A stretch of DNA of 64,000 nucleotides from the NCBI GenBank assembly GCA_038503035.1, contig JAVSML010024624.1:1-64000 (forward strand), in the 5' to 3' direction. The notes below the pieces were generated by a model. It saw nothing but the letters and a program-made list of their open reading frames with translations, did not search any database and was not told where the DNA came from. A program made the position numbers and the translations under genes. Origin of the DNA: Crocodylus rhombifer (taxonomy: Eukaryota; Chordata; Crocodylia; Crocodylidae). Below, piece after piece: positions 22,111 through 33,480 of this stretch. Within the stretch, counting starts at the first letter, position 1. Each line of letters begins with the position of its first letter.

Positions 22111-22559
22111 CTGTGTGGGAGCGTGGGCGTGAAGGCACAGGGGAGCTGAGGGGAGCGTGGCTGGAGGTGCGGGAGCGAGGAAGAAGTGTTGCTGCCTTGC
22201 ACTGGGAATCCTTCCTCTACAGCTAGCACCCAACCCCAGCCGCCTGCTCTCCTGGCCGGCAGCTCCTGTCTGTAAGGATCCGCCTGGCTGCTGTATCGCC
22301 GCTCCCCCCCACCGCGCCCGGGCTCCTTTCCAGACCTAAATCCGCTTCAATATCTCAGGAGCAAAAGCCTTCGCGGCAGCAAGCAGCGTCCTCACCCCCC
22401 GAAAGAGAAGAGACGAGAACCCCGTGCCCCCAGGAAGGCAGGGCAAGGTGCTTGGCAGCACCCCCCGCCCGCTCGCGCGCTACAAGTGCGCCCCGCCGCG
22501 CCGCCCGCCGCGGCTGAGCCCGGCTGTCCCGAGCCGCTAGACCGGAGCGAACGGGCTCC

Positions 22560-22734
22560 AGAGCCCGCCCCCGCGCCAATCAGCGGGCGCGGGGCCTGCA
22601 GCCGCGGCTGCCATTGGCTGCCCGCCCCGCATGCATTAAAAAAGAAAGCGGGGAGCGAGGCGGCGGCACTGCGCGCGGGGCGCTGCGAGCGAGCGAGCGA
22701 GCGGGGCGGGCATGGCCCGGCCACCGCCACCGGC
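22560..22734 (+). promoter_or_regulatory. BRINP2: Probable BRINP2 core promoter
   Basis: Within a CpG-dense island the sequence shows a CCAAT box (CCAATCAG at 22576), an inverted CCAAT (ATTGG at 22613-22617), a GC box (CCCGCCCCGC at 22621-22630) and a TATA-like ATTAAAAAAG at 22635-22644. This spacing would place a start near 22665-22675, just before a GAGC tandem run and another GC box. The direction is inferred from the order of elements and from the downstream GTAAGT donor on the plus strand. Assignment to BRINP2 is inference from position: the first coding exon lies 29 kb downstream with a proper acceptor. Confidence 0.65.
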
Positions 22735-23447
22735 NNNNNNNNNNNNNNNNNNNNNNNNNNNNNNNNNNNNNNNNNNNNNNNNNNNNNNNNNNNNNNNNNN
22801 NNNNNNNNNNNNNNNNNNNNNNNNNNNNNNNNNNNNNNNNNNNNNNNNNNNNNNNNNNNNNNNNNNNNNNNNNNNNNNNNNNNNNNNNNNNNNNNNNNNN
22901 NNNNNNNNNNNNNNNNNNNNNNNNNNNNNNNNNNNNNNNNNNNNNNNNNNNNNNNNNNNNNNNNNNNNNNNNNNNNNNNNNNNNNNNNNNNNNNNNNNNN
23001 NNNNNNNNNNNNNNNNNNNNNNNNNNNNNNNNNNNNNNNNNNNNNNNNNNNNNNNNNNNNNNNNNNNNNNNNNNNNNNNNNNNNNNNNNNNNNNNNNNNN
23101 NNNNNNNNNNNNNNNNNNNNNNNNNNNNNNNNNNGGCGGGGCCGGCGGTGCTGAGCCCCGAGCCGGCAGCGGCGGGATGGCCCGGCCCGGCCCGCGGGGA
23201 CAGGCGCGGAGGGCAGCCGCGCAGGGGAGCCGCTGAGCAGCGCCCGCTCCTGCCGCGGGGACTCCGGGCAGCGCCGCCCCGGGATGGTGCGCAGCGGCCT
23301 CCCAGCCGGGCTCCTGCCGCGGGCCGGGGGGCGGCGCGGGCTCGCCGCCGCCTGAGGGTCTCGCCGGGGGCTGCCCCGCATCCTAGCGGAGTCCCGCCGG
23401 CCTCCTCGCCCCGCCGCGACGTCTGGACCCGCGTTCCTGCTGCCGGG
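22665..23447 (+). other. BRINP2: Probable BRINP2 non-coding exon 1 (5' UTR)
   Basis: The 3' boundary is well supported: CCGGG|GTAAGT, with the GT at 23448-23449, matches the consensus donor exactly. The 5' boundary is inferred from the promoter elements and could be inside the gap. The visible part holds two short upstream ORFs, 23177-23236 and 23284-23355, in CpG-rich sequence. No conserved protein segment is encoded, which fits a leader exon. An alternative is the first exon of a non-coding transcript. Confidence 0.6.
22735..23134. other. Assembly gap (400 N)
   Basis: Four hundred undetermined bases lie inside the BRINP2 CpG island. The round length suggests an estimated or placeholder gap in a GC-rich region that sequenced poorly. 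Long ORFs crossing it are artefacts of X residues. Confidence 0.99.
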
Positions 23448-25844
23448 GTAAGTCCTGCCAGGTCCCCGCAGCAGGCGGGGGCGGCAGTCGGGGCGCCTCC
23501 GGGTTGAGTGCCGGGCAGGCGGGGTGCAGGCATGGCCCGAGCCTGGGTGCCCTAGTGCTGAGCCCCAGGGGCGAGGCGGCGGCCGCCTCCGGGGGCAGAG
23601 GCAGCTCCCGCGCTGGAGTCCCTTCAAGCTGAGCCCTGAGCTGGCCCGGGAAGGGGCAAGATGCCCTGGTGCCATGTGTGATGCCTAGCAGCTGGGCTCT
23701 GCCCTCCTGGCTGGGGCCGGGCTCGCCACCTGCTCACCAGACCCACTGCATGAGGGCGAGTCTCCTCGGAGACTCCCGCCCTACAGGTGCACGAACTTGT
23801 GAGCTCCGCTCGCCCGCTACCCAGCCTCGGGCAGGACATCTGCTGCAGCTTCGCCACCGCTGCCCTGCCCAGCTGGCTGACAGGAGCAGGGCTGGTCCCC
23901 AGCTGGGTGAGACGGGCACTGCCCTGGGCTGTCTGCACCCAGCCTCGGTGGGGTCCCCCTTGCTATGCATGGCAGGGCTTTTGGCACAAAGGGGAAAAGG
24001 GATTCAGGCAATCTGTATCCATTTATTGGCACACCCTTAAGTTTCTGGGCTTGCCTGGCAGCTGCAGGGACGCTATGTGGGCAGCAGGGAAGGGGCATCT
24101 CATCTCCCCCTTGGCATTCATCCTGGGCTGGTGTGATGAGACCGGCTGCTGCACTCTGACCCCACCTGTGCCTAGCCCTCTCTCCTGCCTCTAGTGCTTG
24201 TTGCTGGCAAGGTGCTGCCAGGTGGCACCAAGTGCCTGCTCTGCCTCCCCCAGATCCTTGCAGCCCCTCTGCCCTAGGAGGGAGGACACAGCAGGGCTTG
24301 CTGGGGCAGAAGGTGGGGAGGGGGGGTAGAGGCAGATGCCTGGACCCTCCTTAGGGAGGGGAGGGTGCCCTCTCCTCTCTCATGGTTTCAGGTGTTTGTG
24401 GTGATTTGCCCTTGTCCTCCTCTACAGGGTGGTGCTGGCATCTGGCTTGTGCTGCTGGTTTCAGCCTGGCTGGGATGGCAGGCAGCAGTGGGGTGAGGAA
24501 AGCCAAGAGGTGGTTCCTTGCTATGGCAGGAAAGCAAGGCATTTAGAAACCCCAGGAACAGCCTCACTGCTGGGCCCTGGAAGGAGCTGGAGGCAAATAC
24601 TGGCTGCCCCACAGATGAGAGAAACAGTAGGGATGCGAAGGCCACTTGCATGCTGAGGTACCAGATCCTGTGGTCAGAGGTAGACAAGCTTAAGCCCAGG
24701 CTCCTCCACAGCTTCCTGGCACATCCAAGACACTTAATCACACCTCCCTGTCTCCCGTCCCTGGGAAGCTTGGCTCATCAGTGTTTATGAGGCATTGGGG
24801 TGCCATTGGGAGGGGTATCTTTAGCTACATGGAAAGGATGAATCTGTAGCAATGCTGAAGGAAAATGATGCATAGTTTGGTAGCAAGATAAAAGGAGAAA
24901 CGCTGGGATGTAGGAAAGATACTTATATGCAAGACAATGCTGGAAGCAGGGAAATACAAGTCTAATGAGATGAGTGAGGATGGGGATACCTGGATATAGT
25001 GATGATCCCAGGATCTAAGAGAAGTGCTTGGCAGTGGGGCTTGATTGTATGGTAGAGAATATACAGGCTTGTACAGGGCAATTACTATAATACTGGCTTC
25101 AATATGAAGTACTGTACAGGGAGAGGAGGGTATAGAAAGTGCCACAGTTCCCCTCTCACTATCCGAACCCAAATGCAAAGTCATTTGTTCGTTCAGTGCT
25201 ACTCAGTGCTGTAACCCACTCTCCCCAGCTCTGACTGCCATGCATTGGCCAACACAAACTTGCTGATAAATATTTGCCAATTATACCCCTGTACTAAAGT
25301 GTGCATAGCACATCTGCTCCTTTCACCCTGGTGTTACCCTCAAAGGAATTCATGCCAAAAAGCAGCTCATTGCAACCGAGAGGAGACATAACTATTTCTT
25401 CAGCTGCTCTGAAAACATCTCAGGCCCGATGTTGATTTCCCAAAAGATCCTGCTACCTTCTTAAATTTAACAAACAAATCACCTGGCTCCTTGAAGTGTC
25501 TGGTCTTGGGGCGTCTGAGCTTAAAATTCCAGAGCATGCTGTACCTGCGCACATAACCTGCTGCCCCTCTCTCCCTCTCATCTCTTTTTAAATAAAACAT
25601 ATGCTGTCTCCATCTGAAAGTGTATTTGGTCACATTACAGGGAGCATCGTATTGCCTGTAGCCACAGCGCCTCATGCTGTGATCCTGCAAGCTCTCACAA
25701 GCTTACAGGGGTCAGGCTGGGTCAGCACTTGGGCGAGGGAAATCCTATCCACAGCCCAAGGTGTTGCAGGACAAGGTTTAGGTAAACCAGCAGGTGTCAC
25801 TCTTCCCTCTTAGTCCTGACTAAGCCAGTGTCCAAGAACATGTT

Positions 25845-25910
25845 TACTGCCAGACCCTGAGCCTCAAAATTCAGGTCCTAACCTAACCACTAGTACTCCT
25901 TAAGGACGGC
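25845..25910 (-). repeat. tRNA-derived SINE/MIR head relic
   Basis: On the minus strand it shows AGTACTAGTGGTTAGG (A-box-like) followed by GACCTGAATTTTGAGGC (a degraded B box). It is an old SINE and not a tRNA gene. Confidence 0.4.
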
Positions 25911-26261
25911 ATGGGGGTTTCTGAGAGTAGGGATGTGATCCACCCTAGATTCCCCATGCTGTTTCAGCTGTGCTTTCTGTATTCTTTGCTTCCCCACCCC
26001 TGAATGGCTGCAGGTCTTTACTTCAAGGCAGCAGCTGTGTTGTGTCCCCCCCCAAAGCATGCCTCATGAGCATGGATAAGGTTGGGAGTGTGCCTGCTTC
26101 CACCTGTGCCAAACCTAGCAGGGGACTCCAAGGCTGGAAAATGCATCTAAGGGAGAAGGCTGCAGAGGCAGAAAATTGCTCCTATTACGGAGGGGGCTAG
26201 TGGTAGCAAGGATTCCCCCCAGCCCTCCCAAATAGCATTGCCTAAAGTGATGAGACATGTC

Positions 26262-26425
26262 TAGGGGTGTAGGTTGTAGCCATGTTGGTCTAAGGACAGA
26301 AGACAAAGTTCTTTGGGCAAATCCAGTATCTTTTATTAGACCTAGTCACATAGTTAGAAAAATTCTTCTTTACAAGCTTTTGGATACAATTACCCTTCAC
26401 CTAGGACGGTGGAAGAGGTCACAGA
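26262..26425 (-). mobile_element. Penelope-like retroelement end fragment (tentative)
   Basis: The segment holds GTAGCCATGTTGGTCTAAGG, then ATCTTTTATTAGACC, CATAGTTAGAAAAATTCTTC and CAAGCTTTTGGATACAATTA. This matches, in reverse complement, a well-known amniote repeat whose sense strand ends in AGACCAACACGGCTAC. I believe it is a Penelope-like element, but the class assignment is from memory. Confidence 0.45.
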
Positions 26426-27988
26426 GTACATGCCTTCTCTTGGCAGCCTCTGCTAGCGTGATACCTCTGGAGTGCCCTGGGAATTAAAATTGTCCACCCA
26501 TGGGCCAAAAGGTGAGAGATCAAGCAGTATTGTTGCCCCGGCCATCAGCCTGCTCTCATAATGTATGCTGGTGCAAAGTGGGATACTCTGCAGCTCTGTA
26601 AATCTAGCCTTGCAGACCAGTTTACAGGGACACTAGCCATCTGAATGCCAAGCAGTTTCATACAGCTGGTTGAAAGTAATTTCAGGTACTGCCCTTGAGC
26701 CCCACACCACCAACTGTGGCTTTGCAATCACATTTTCTCCCTCTTCAGTATTTCTCCCTCTCTGGCTGTATGAGGGACCTGCACAAGCGACCAGGGAAAT
26801 AGTCTATTCAGCATTCACGATGTTGCCAACTTCTGTGATTATTAGGAAAATCCTGACATGTTTTTGTTTGCTTTCTCTTGAACCCTCAGTAGGGCAAAAT
26901 GCATAATCCTGACATCTCTAGATATTTTACACTCATTATTTCATGGGGGTATGGCCTGTGATTTTTTTTGAATGATTTGGCAATATTGCTGTGGCACTGG
27001 GTTAAACACAAATACACCAAAGAAACAAACTGAAGAGAGAGGTCTTTTTCTTTCCCCTCCAAATCCCCCACAATCCCTAATCTGTATTAAAGCAGCTTTT
27101 CCTCCACCAAGAGTAGTAATGGAGTAGTGATTTACCAGATATAAGCTGAAGCCATCCTTTTAAGCTTGTAAAGTGGAAGGCGCAATATGCATGCTACATC
27201 TTCTATTACCTCACTGCAAGATGTGTGGCCGAAAGCTAGGTTCCCCAAGCACAGTGTGGATGCATGAACACCGGAATAAATGCACAGCCCCGAGTGTACT
27301 TCTCAAACAATTACTGGGCCATTGAATTCCCAGTTGTGCAAGGCCTGGTCTCATAAATTACTGAACTTGGAGTTTCCATCACCTAGTCAGATCAATGAGC
27401 TCTCAACACTTTCTTGGGAGATCATATATATAAAAAATACCTGCTAAGCAATAACTGTGCTGAGAGTGATTCATTATGAAGACCTGCAGAGTCAAAAGGA
27501 AGAGGGCACAGGGTGAGAAGGTACCCTTACACTTCCTAGTGAAAAGATGCACTAGGTGAGCCTCTGGAACCCAGGCCTGTCAGGAATGCAGCCCAAGATG
27601 TTGGCTTGGGAAGCTGCTAGTCTCCAGCTGGGATGCATTGACTTGGGAGAGATTTGATAGGAGAGGCATTGAGCGACAAGCCATGCCCATAGAGTCTGCT
27701 CCTGTGAGCTTTAGCAGGTACAGCCACCTTCTGAGGTTGGATACCATTTAGGCATTTCAATTCTGAAAGGTACTAAGCATTCTAGTTGCAATCCATCAAG
27801 GGCCCAATTCAGGAAAACCCTTTAACATGCACTTAAGCCCATTAGCTCCAGTAGTGTCGGCGCTTGGCTGAATCAGAGTTGCATTAAACTCCTGCATGGG
27901 CAGTTATTAGAAATAAAGTAGCCTTTATCCTATTTATCATTCCAAAGTGAATTAAGTGAAATCAAATCAGAATCACTAATTTTGAGTT

Positions 27989-28101
27989 AGGGTATCCACA
28001 TGGGCTTTAATGCAGTTTAAAAAAAAAAAAAAAGCAATTAATATCACACCTTTAGTTGAATCAGATTAGCTTTCCTGGGCCTCCCTGTAGACATAAGCCC
28101 T
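27989..28101. mobile_element. Short MITE relic
   Basis: It starts AGGGTATCCACATGGGC and ends GTAGACATAAGCCCT, an imperfect terminal inverted repeat of the AGGGYATGTCTACA type seen in the other MITEs of this window. It contains a 15-base A run near 28020. Confidence 0.4.
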
Positions 28102-28965
28102 CACTCCTTAATTTACTTTTCAAGCCTATCAGAACAGGGACTGTTACTGCATGGATCTTTCCAAGTGCCTTGAACTAACCAGAAATAAAATGCTTTTATT
28201 CCAGAATAAACATGTCTATACATGGAGCTATTCTGAAAGAGCTAATCCAAAATAAATATCCCTGAATAACTTCAGATATAGACAAACTCAAAAGACATCT
28301 GGACAGGAGATGAGTTAATCTGTAAATATGTCATTAATTCTGTGTGCTGAATCCTTGGAAACTCAGTCTCATGATAGAATGAGGCATAAAGTTGTTGGAG
28401 GGAAAGAGGAGAATGTGGTAAGAGATGAAGAAGGGGAATAAAGGAGAGACAATATCTTAGTGGGGCTTGGGGCAGAGCCTATCAGGCATCTCAGAGAAGG
28501 AGATCAGAAACCAGTGCAAAAGAATACTTAAGTCTGCGGCCAAAGAGATTATTTGAACTTCTGAGTGGAGAAACATGGGGATGAGAGAGGGTAGAGGAAG
28601 GACCCAGTGATGAGACTGGGTTTATTGTTCAAAGTCCCCTCAGGTTCTTTTTGGAGCTGGCAAGGAAGAGTGCAAAAGCCTTTGCAAAGACTGCGAAGAG
28701 CTGTGGTATTCAAGCCCAAATTGTCATTGATTAGTTTTCCACCCAGGCAATTACAGATTCCCCCACCAGAAAATTTACATGGATATGGTTTGTTCTGCTT
28801 TTGAACTATTGAATAATGCAGCTCCATAGGACATCTCCTGCTGTCCCCACCTCTTCCCAGGAGCAGGTGCAGCCATTCCTGGTTTTGTGGCATATCAAGG
28901 GCTTTGAGTTGCTCTGTGCTATGGAAAACGTAGGATTATCCTGAACACCAGTTTCACATATCATG

Positions 28966-29883
28966 TAGAGGTGCACTGATACATTGGTCCCACATCGGAT
29001 CAGCACTGATATAGGGAAAATTAACAGCATTGGAAAAAATTGGCTTCTTTTTTTTGCCCGATATGGCCAATAAATGCCCCATGCATGAGCACAGTCGCAG
29101 TAGGTACATAGCAAGGAGCGCAGCCTGGCAGCTTGGAAAGCAACATGGGCTGCTAAGTCTGTTGTGGGGGAAGGAAAGGGGCTTGTGGGGGAAAGATAAA
29201 GGAACCTGTGGTGAGGGAGGGAGTGGGGTAAGGGTAGGGACAGGGACAGGGGCAGGTACTGCTCAGTCGGGGCAGGGCGGGGCACAGGACAGAGCCATGG
29301 CTTGGCAGCTCCTGCCACTGAATGCACCCCAGGAGGGCACAGGGGACATGTACCCTGAACCTGTGCACAGGACGAGGGCACTGGGGCAGTGCTAGGCTCT
29401 TCCTGGTGGGTGGCTGGGCTGCACTTGGGGCGGGGCATGACGGTGGTGCTGGGAGCGGGGCTACAGCCAATTTTGGGGTGGCTGCAGCCCCCTGCCCAGA
29501 GCCCCTTCCTATTGCTGCTGCCACCACCTGCCCTCACCCTGCCTGCAGATCCAGGGGCACATGCCCCCCCCCCCCCATGCCTCCTGGGGTGCAAGCAGGT
29601 GGGAGCCACCCCACCCTCTGTGGCCCCCCAGATGAACCACTTGCAGCTCTGTTCCGCACCCTGCCCCGGTCCCAGCCCCATTCCGTCCCTCACCACAGCG
29701 GCCTCAATCTGCCCGCCTTCCTTCCCCCCACAACAGACTTACCAGCCAGACACTGGTCTCCAAGTTGTCTGGCTACATATCAGCAATTGGATGGGTATCT
29801 GTCAAAATGTCTGACTTTTAAAGGAGCCATAAGTATTGGCCTCGGAAAAAAAAAATTCTTATCTGTCTATTGGTGCACCTCTA
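28966..29883. mobile_element. Non-autonomous hAT transposon with perfect 8-bp TSD
   Basis: The ends are TAGAGGTGCACTGATACAT on the left and, reverse complemented, TAGAGGTGCACCAATAGAC on the right. Directly outside, ATATCATG occurs at both 28958-28965 and 29884-29891. This is a perfect 8-bp target-site duplication, diagnostic for the hAT superfamily. The 918-bp body is GC-rich in the middle and encodes no transposase. The ORF covering 28806-29696 on the minus strand is low-complexity and crosses the left boundary. Part of its body (CAGATCCAGGGGCACATGCC) recurs near 33345 and resembles the repeats at 4-5 kb. Confidence 0.9.
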
Positions 29884-30769
29884 ATATCATGGGCTTGATC
29901 TGTGCTAGCTTCCTAATGTAGTCAGAAGCCTTCTAGGAAGTGTGCATGAGGTGGGGTAGAATGGGGCCCTCACTGCAACAGTCAGAGTAAGTGGTGCTGG
30001 CTGGGGCAGGGCTGAACAGTATTAAGTGTTGCCTTCCCTGGTAGGAGTTGATCCCCAGAGGATGAATTTTTCCCCCCATGGGCTACAGGAACCTTCACTG
30101 GGGAAGGGATTATAGTCTGCAGCCTTAGCAGAGACTTGATTGTATTGGGCCAAATGTGCAGTTGGAGTCAGTGGAGTTGCAGCAGCTCACACCAGCCAAG
30201 ATCCAGGTCAGGGTATGCTTAAAAAAGCAAACAAACAACAACAAAAAGTATGTCTGGCCTGGATTTAAAATATATTTAGTCTGCTGCAGAAACTGATCTA
30301 GCAAATGTACACGGCTTGACAAAAATCAATGTTAATGTCCCTGATAATTAGCTAATGTCTTAATAATTGAACTGCACCTGATATACTGTTGCAGTATACA
30401 TCTCGAGGGTGTTGCGCCATTGACTTCATAGAGAACAGCACCACACTGCACAATTGTACAGTATGCTATCCTGCCATAGACCAAGCTTAAAAGGAAGCAC
30501 TAATTATTTCTCTGGGCCTGGCGTAACAATTTGGACTTGCCCCCTCCTCTCCAGCTCACTGCTCCCATGAAAGAGATGGTTGCCTAAATAGAGGCAAGAC
30601 TTGGGAGGGCTCTTGAAGTTAAGTGGTTGAGGGGGAGGGCAGGAGATCAGGGTAACAGTTGTGGATTTGCTGCAGACTGCACTGCAAATCACTGCTCTTC
30701 TATGACTCAGCTCCCCATCTCTCAGATGGGGACAGAGACAGGGATCCTTCCTTTGTTCCTGCCTCAAGG

Positions 30770-30850
30770 AGCTTGCAATCTGGGTAGACAGTCCCTCACT
30801 ATGTGAGCATATAGTGCCTGGCGCAGTGGGCCCCCTGATCCCAGCTGTTT
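30770..30850 (+). repeat. Old LINE (CR1/L3-like) 3' tail fragment
   Basis: GCTTGCAATCTGGGTAGACA, then ATAGTGCCTGGCGCAGTGGG and CCCCTGATCCCAG form the same family as the fragment at 8505-8595. It is short and strongly diverged. Confidence 0.4.
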
Positions 30851-33144
30851 TATCTGTGCCTGGGGCAGGGAGTATGGGTTGGGAACAACATGCATCCTAA
30901 GATGCTGAACTGGACAGAAAGACTTAGTGTGAAAACCCTTCCGAGTTTCCTTGCTGCTACCCCATTCTAAGTATTGATGAGCCCTGCTCCCTCCAGGGGC
31001 CCAGCTATTCTGTTTGCTTATTATTAGCTGACATGCACGCCCTGCTTGGTTGAATGCAGTACCTTCCTTTCCCCAAAGCGGAGATTAATTAGCAGCTGCA
31101 GGGAAGAAAGCTGGGCAACTTGGAAGCAGTTTGAGAGTCAGGTCTGCAGGACTCAGCAATTTGACATTCTAATCCTGTTATTTCTCACCTTAAACGTACC
31201 TGAGTCAGCAAGGCCCTTTTATAATACATCTTGTTACTGGTTGTACTGCCCGACTCCACCCCCTCCCACCTTCCACCAACCCTCCTCTCCCCTGCTGGGT
31301 CACAGGGACTGGACTGGACGCACCCAACCCAAAAGTGATCATTCTTCGTCCTCCACACATTCTTGTGAACAGAGTAGCATTTAGCTGCTATTCTCCTGCT
31401 GATGGATTGTTTTGCAAGGCAAACTTTATCCAGCCTATTCATTTGTGATGTACAGAAGGGCTGGATAGCAAGGGCAGACGAGGGCAATTTTTTCTCCTAT
31501 TTCCTCTCCCCGCTCCTATTGCAGGCAAGGGGGCATCCCGAGTGGCTGAAGCCAAGGCAGAATTGGGTAGGGCCAGCCAGGAAAGGATTTGTCCTCCTAT
31601 GAAAGCGTTTGCTGAAAACATCATTTTCTACACACCCCCCTCGTCAAGAATTTTCATCAAAAAAATTAAATTAGCTTTGAGAGAAACCCCCCCCCCCCCA
31701 AAAAAAAAAAATCAGATGTTTCTTCTCTAAGTTTTTACCTTTTTTGGTCAAATAAAGAACTGAAGACTTGACTTGCTGTAGAAGTAATTTCATTGGCATT
31801 TACTTGTTTCCAGGGAGGCTGGTTAGCCTGGATCCCAAAGGGACAAATGGGATGGAGTGGGGAGGGACACAAAGCCTCCTGGGAAGAGACACAAGCCCAA
31901 AACATGAACACATTAGCTAATCTACAGACAACCTCCCCCCCAAACAAACAAACAAACAACTTGTAAGGACAGATAAATGGCCACCCCAGTCCACACAGAC
32001 AGATGTGCAGGCAGAAGCACAGATCCACTCACTTGAACGGACGTATGCAAACCCATCCAACTGGACAACCATGATCACGGACTGACACACAAGCCTACTT
32101 ACATGTGTGCACATGCACATGCTCACCCCCCCACCCCCACTAGTTATATGTACTTATTTCCACCTCTCAGTACCCTAGTGGGTGTACCCCCCACAGAAAC
32201 AGAGTCCCAGTGTCTGCCTGTGCCTCAGATAAACTAGCAGTGTTCTCCTCCTGCCCTTCCAGGCGTTCTGTATGGATGCAATTGGTGCTTTTCACGTAAC
32301 CTGAAATGCTGATGACAGCAAGAGATGGATCATATTGGCTTTGCAGGCAGCCAAATTTACAGCAAATGTGTTAGCTGCCTTTCTCCCCCGCCCTCTCGCA
32401 CTTGGGTCTGGATGGCAGTGCTCAGGCTGCTTCACTCGGGGGCCATTGGTGCAATGTCACCTTACAGAGCACATTTTGAAGTAAAAGCTGCAGAGAGAGC
32501 CTGAGCTGACCCCATGCTGTCATTGTTCATGGCGGCAATGTCTCATGTCAAGCCCCCCGATAGGAAATGTTTATGGTGCATGCACCAGGGCCAGCACACC
32601 ATCTGTCACACACTGCTAGAGGACCCCAATGCATAGTGAAATTTTTGGGTTTTGCATTGTTTCCCTCCTTCTGTGAATCCTGGAGCCTCATCTCCTCAGG
32701 AGAGAAATGACCAGCTTACAGCAATGGACAGTCACATATGGTGCACTTGGCTGGATCTGTTTGTTAAGGATGCACTCCTGCTCTGGACCCAGACCTGGTG
32801 CGGATGCTACTGATTGTCTCATGAGGTGGGGCTGTGGGTCATAATCCCTGGCCGGATCAAACGCCTTGGGTTCAGTGCCATTTGGCTCAAGCAATTTTAT
32901 CATATGATAGTCCTGATGGGGTTTGACTTAGCCCACTCAAGTCATCCTGAAATGGGAAGAGACAGGGCAGCCTCTTTTGCAACCTGGCCATGGGATTAGC
33001 AGAGCCCTATACAAAGCAATGTCAGAATCACTCTCCTTCCACTCCTGCTTGTAGCACTGAACTTTGCTGGACACACCCACACTTTTGGTTGCCTCCTCCC
33101 TCCTTCTTGTGAAGCCCAGAAGCCATGGGACTGGGAAGCCAGGA

Positions 33145-33210
33145 TACCTAGCTCAGTTAGTAGAGGGGGGGTTGTCAGGAAAATGGGGAAGGGGTTTCAA
33201 ATTCAAACTC
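33145..33210 (+). repeat. tRNA-derived SINE relic
   Basis: TACCTAGCTCAGTTAGTAGA is a clear A-box-type sequence, and GGGTTTCAAATTCAAACTC is a degraded B box about 45 bases downstream. The acceptor stem does not pair, so this is a SINE head and not a tRNA gene. Confidence 0.5.
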
Positions 33211-33289
33211 TGCCAATGTTGTAGTGCAAAAGTACAAAGTCAAGCAGGATTTGTGGAAGGGAAGGCAGGGAACAGTACTGTGGCAAGGA

Positions 33290-33480
33290 AGTTGGGCACC
33301 TGGGGCAAAGCCCACAGCGGCAGCCCACCCTCACCCTGTGCACAGATCCAGAGGGCACAGGCCCCACCATGATTACCTAGGAGTGCATGCAGCAGCTGGA
33401 GTTGTCCTCCCCCCCCTCATCCCTGTGACCCCCAAACAAGCTGCTCATGGCTCCATCCTGCAGCCCATCCCAGCTGGGTA
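33290..33480. repeat. Fragment related to the hAT body at 29.5 kb
   Basis: The string CTCACCCTGTGCACAGATCC followed by AGAGGGCACAGGCCCC parallels CTCACCCTGCCTGCAGATCC and AGGGGCACATGCCCC at about 29532-29570. It is followed by a similarly C-rich stretch. No ends or target duplication are visible here. Confidence 0.35.

Larger units (their letters stand above)
11500..22560. other. Intergenic region between divergent ASTN1 and BRINP2
   Basis: About 11 kb separates the two divergent promoters. No protein-coding or RNA gene is recognisable here. It holds palindromic amniote repeats (12.6 kb), a CR1 3' end (13.1 kb), AT-rich unique sequence (13.6-18.3 kb), a nested CR1 block (18.3-20.6 kb) and a GT/GA-rich array (21.5-22.1 kb). 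The unique AT-rich part is the natural place to look for enhancers shared by the two neural genes. Confidence 0.75.

Noticed and set aside
22392..23675. Long ORFs on both strands across the BRINP2 CpG island (up to 427 codons)
   Set aside because: They pass through 400 undetermined bases and are Arg/Pro/Ala-rich GC-composition frames without any recognised domain.
28806..29696. 296-residue minus-strand ORF
   Set aside because: It starts in the hAT body and runs across the left transposon boundary into flanking DNA, with no transposase motif.
33145..33210. tRNA gene candidate
   Set aside because: A- and B-box-like sequences are present but the acceptor and anticodon stems do not pair. It is a SINE head. 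The same reasoning applies to the candidates at 13536, 41005 and 55138.
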